18,620 nt of DNA from Tannerella sp. Its GTDB lineage: Bacteria > Bacteroidota > Bacteroidia > Bacteroidales > Tannerellaceae. Shown here in pieces: positions 17,967 through 18,620 of this stretch (within the stretch, counting starts at the first letter, position 1; each line of letters starts with the position of its first letter). The position numbers were made by a program, and so were the translations under genes. Location: positions 1 to 18,620 of the forward strand of contig JAITBC010000252.1 in assembly GCA_031283785.1 (NCBI GenBank), written 5' to 3'. The notes under the pieces were generated by a model. The model ran no database searches and was not told where the DNA came from. It saw only the letters and a list, made by a program, of their open reading frames with translations.

Positions 17967-18620
17967 TTATTGTACTACAACTTCCACCCGCCTGTTCTTC
18001 TTCCGGCTTTCTCCGTTGGTGTCGGGTAGCAAGGGCTGTGTATCGCGTTTGGATGCTACGCCCAAAATGTGACTTTCGGCAATACCTTCCGACAGGTTGT
18101 GCTTCCTGCTGTTCCTTTGCCAAACGTCCGGCTTCCGATTGCTTAGGGGCTTGCGCTTCGGAGGCAGCTTTCTGTTTCGCTTCTTCACCGGCTTTGCGGC
18201 GGGCTTCTTCGGTACTGTTATCTGTCTGTATCGGAGGAATGTATGCCGACGTTTTTACATGCTGCCTTTGCCGAATGTCAGCCTCACTTTCAATCCTGCT
18301 GCCATTGGGAATACCTTATCGGTAAACGGTTGCGCTGTTCCGCTTTGCGTGTGCTGCGAATTCATTATATTGTTTACCGTAAAATCTTTCGGGTTGGCTA
18401 TATTATAAGCAACGAGCTGATTGTTGTTATCTTCTTTACAGACATTATTCAATCCATAATCTATATATGCGCCGGCGTAGAGCGACAGCCCTTCTTTCAG
18501 TTTCCATTTCATGCCTGCTTCCGCAGAGGCAAAAAAAACGGTTTTGAATTTCAAACCGTCATCCGTATCTCTGCCTGTAAAAGTACCAAAGCCCATAAAT
18601 TCCTGCGTAGTGTACTCGTA
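17967..18620 (-). pseudogene. OmpA-family outer-membrane protein, broken by frameshift and internal deletion; 5' end outside window
   Basis: The gene enters from the right edge (frame open at 18620). The first 121 or so visible residues are an outer-membrane beta-barrel: EYTTQEFMGFGTFTG, FASAEAGMKWKLKEGLSLYA and FPMAAGLKVRLTFGKGSM, then TAA at 18257-18255. One missing base there (ATG-G-TAA) would continue in another frame as VKTSAYIPPIQTDNSTEEAR and an Ala/Glu/Lys/Gln linker to about 18090, the usual join between barrel and OmpA domain. The frame then returns to the first one with SEGIAESHILGVASKRDTQP and finally ESRKKNRRVEVVVQ, the very end of an OmpA peptidoglycan-binding domain. The first two-thirds or so of that domain (about 80 residues) are missing. 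So there is one frameshift plus a frame-changing deletion. The barrel alone might still be made; cell-wall anchoring is lost. Confidence 0.85.

Overview
The window looks like chromosomal DNA of a member of the Bacteroidetes, most likely order Bacteroidales. The evidence is the lysS-gpsA-pgi gene order, the Bacteroides-type TenI protein (GIHLNRR and SPVFDSISK motifs), a LysRS with the long C-terminal tail seen in this phylum, an OmpA protein of Bacteroidetes type, A-rich translation starts without Shine-Dalgarno sites, and two promoters of the form TTTG-N19..22-TAnnTTTG.

Layout. (1) 2-5435, + strand: a tripartite RND efflux operon, made of an outer-membrane TolC-like factor (cut by the window edge), a periplasmic adaptor and a 1035-aa HAE1-type pump, followed by a small unknown ORF whose GTG overlaps the pump stop. 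(2) 5436-6211: a gene-poor stretch with a 168-bp element bounded by imperfect 18-bp inverted repeats and a decayed duplicate of the 3' end of pgi. (3) 6212-13219, + strand: a thiamine biosynthesis operon, in the order promoter, TPP riboswitch with terminator and a visible antiterminator pairing, thiD, thiS, a tenI-thiE fusion, thiG, thiC and thiH. (4) 13345-17599, - strand: lysS-gpsA-pgi behind a consensus promoter. (5) 17600-18620: a non-coding stretch, then a broken ompA-like gene running off the right edge.

The thiamine genes encode the pyrimidine branch (ThiC, ThiD), the anaerobic thiazole branch (ThiS, ThiG, ThiH) and the joining step (ThiE). Three things stand out. thiC has an in-frame TAG exactly at the Tyr of its conserved YARQG motif, with an otherwise intact frame on both sides. 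No thiF is present to adenylate ThiS. The TenI half of the fusion carries a roughly 55-residue low-complexity insert. GC content and C-ending codons rise sharply in the middle of thiG and stay high through thiH.

The pgi fragment at 5984-6198 is in inverted orientation to the intact pgi, so the whole thi operon lies between two inverted copies of the pgi 3' end. With the thiC stop, the ompA breakage and a read-through tail on ThiG, this suggests a locus that has been rearranged and is partly decaying, though assembly errors must be excluded. I see no CRISPR array, tRNA, rRNA or transposase gene, and no clearly new defence or mobile system.
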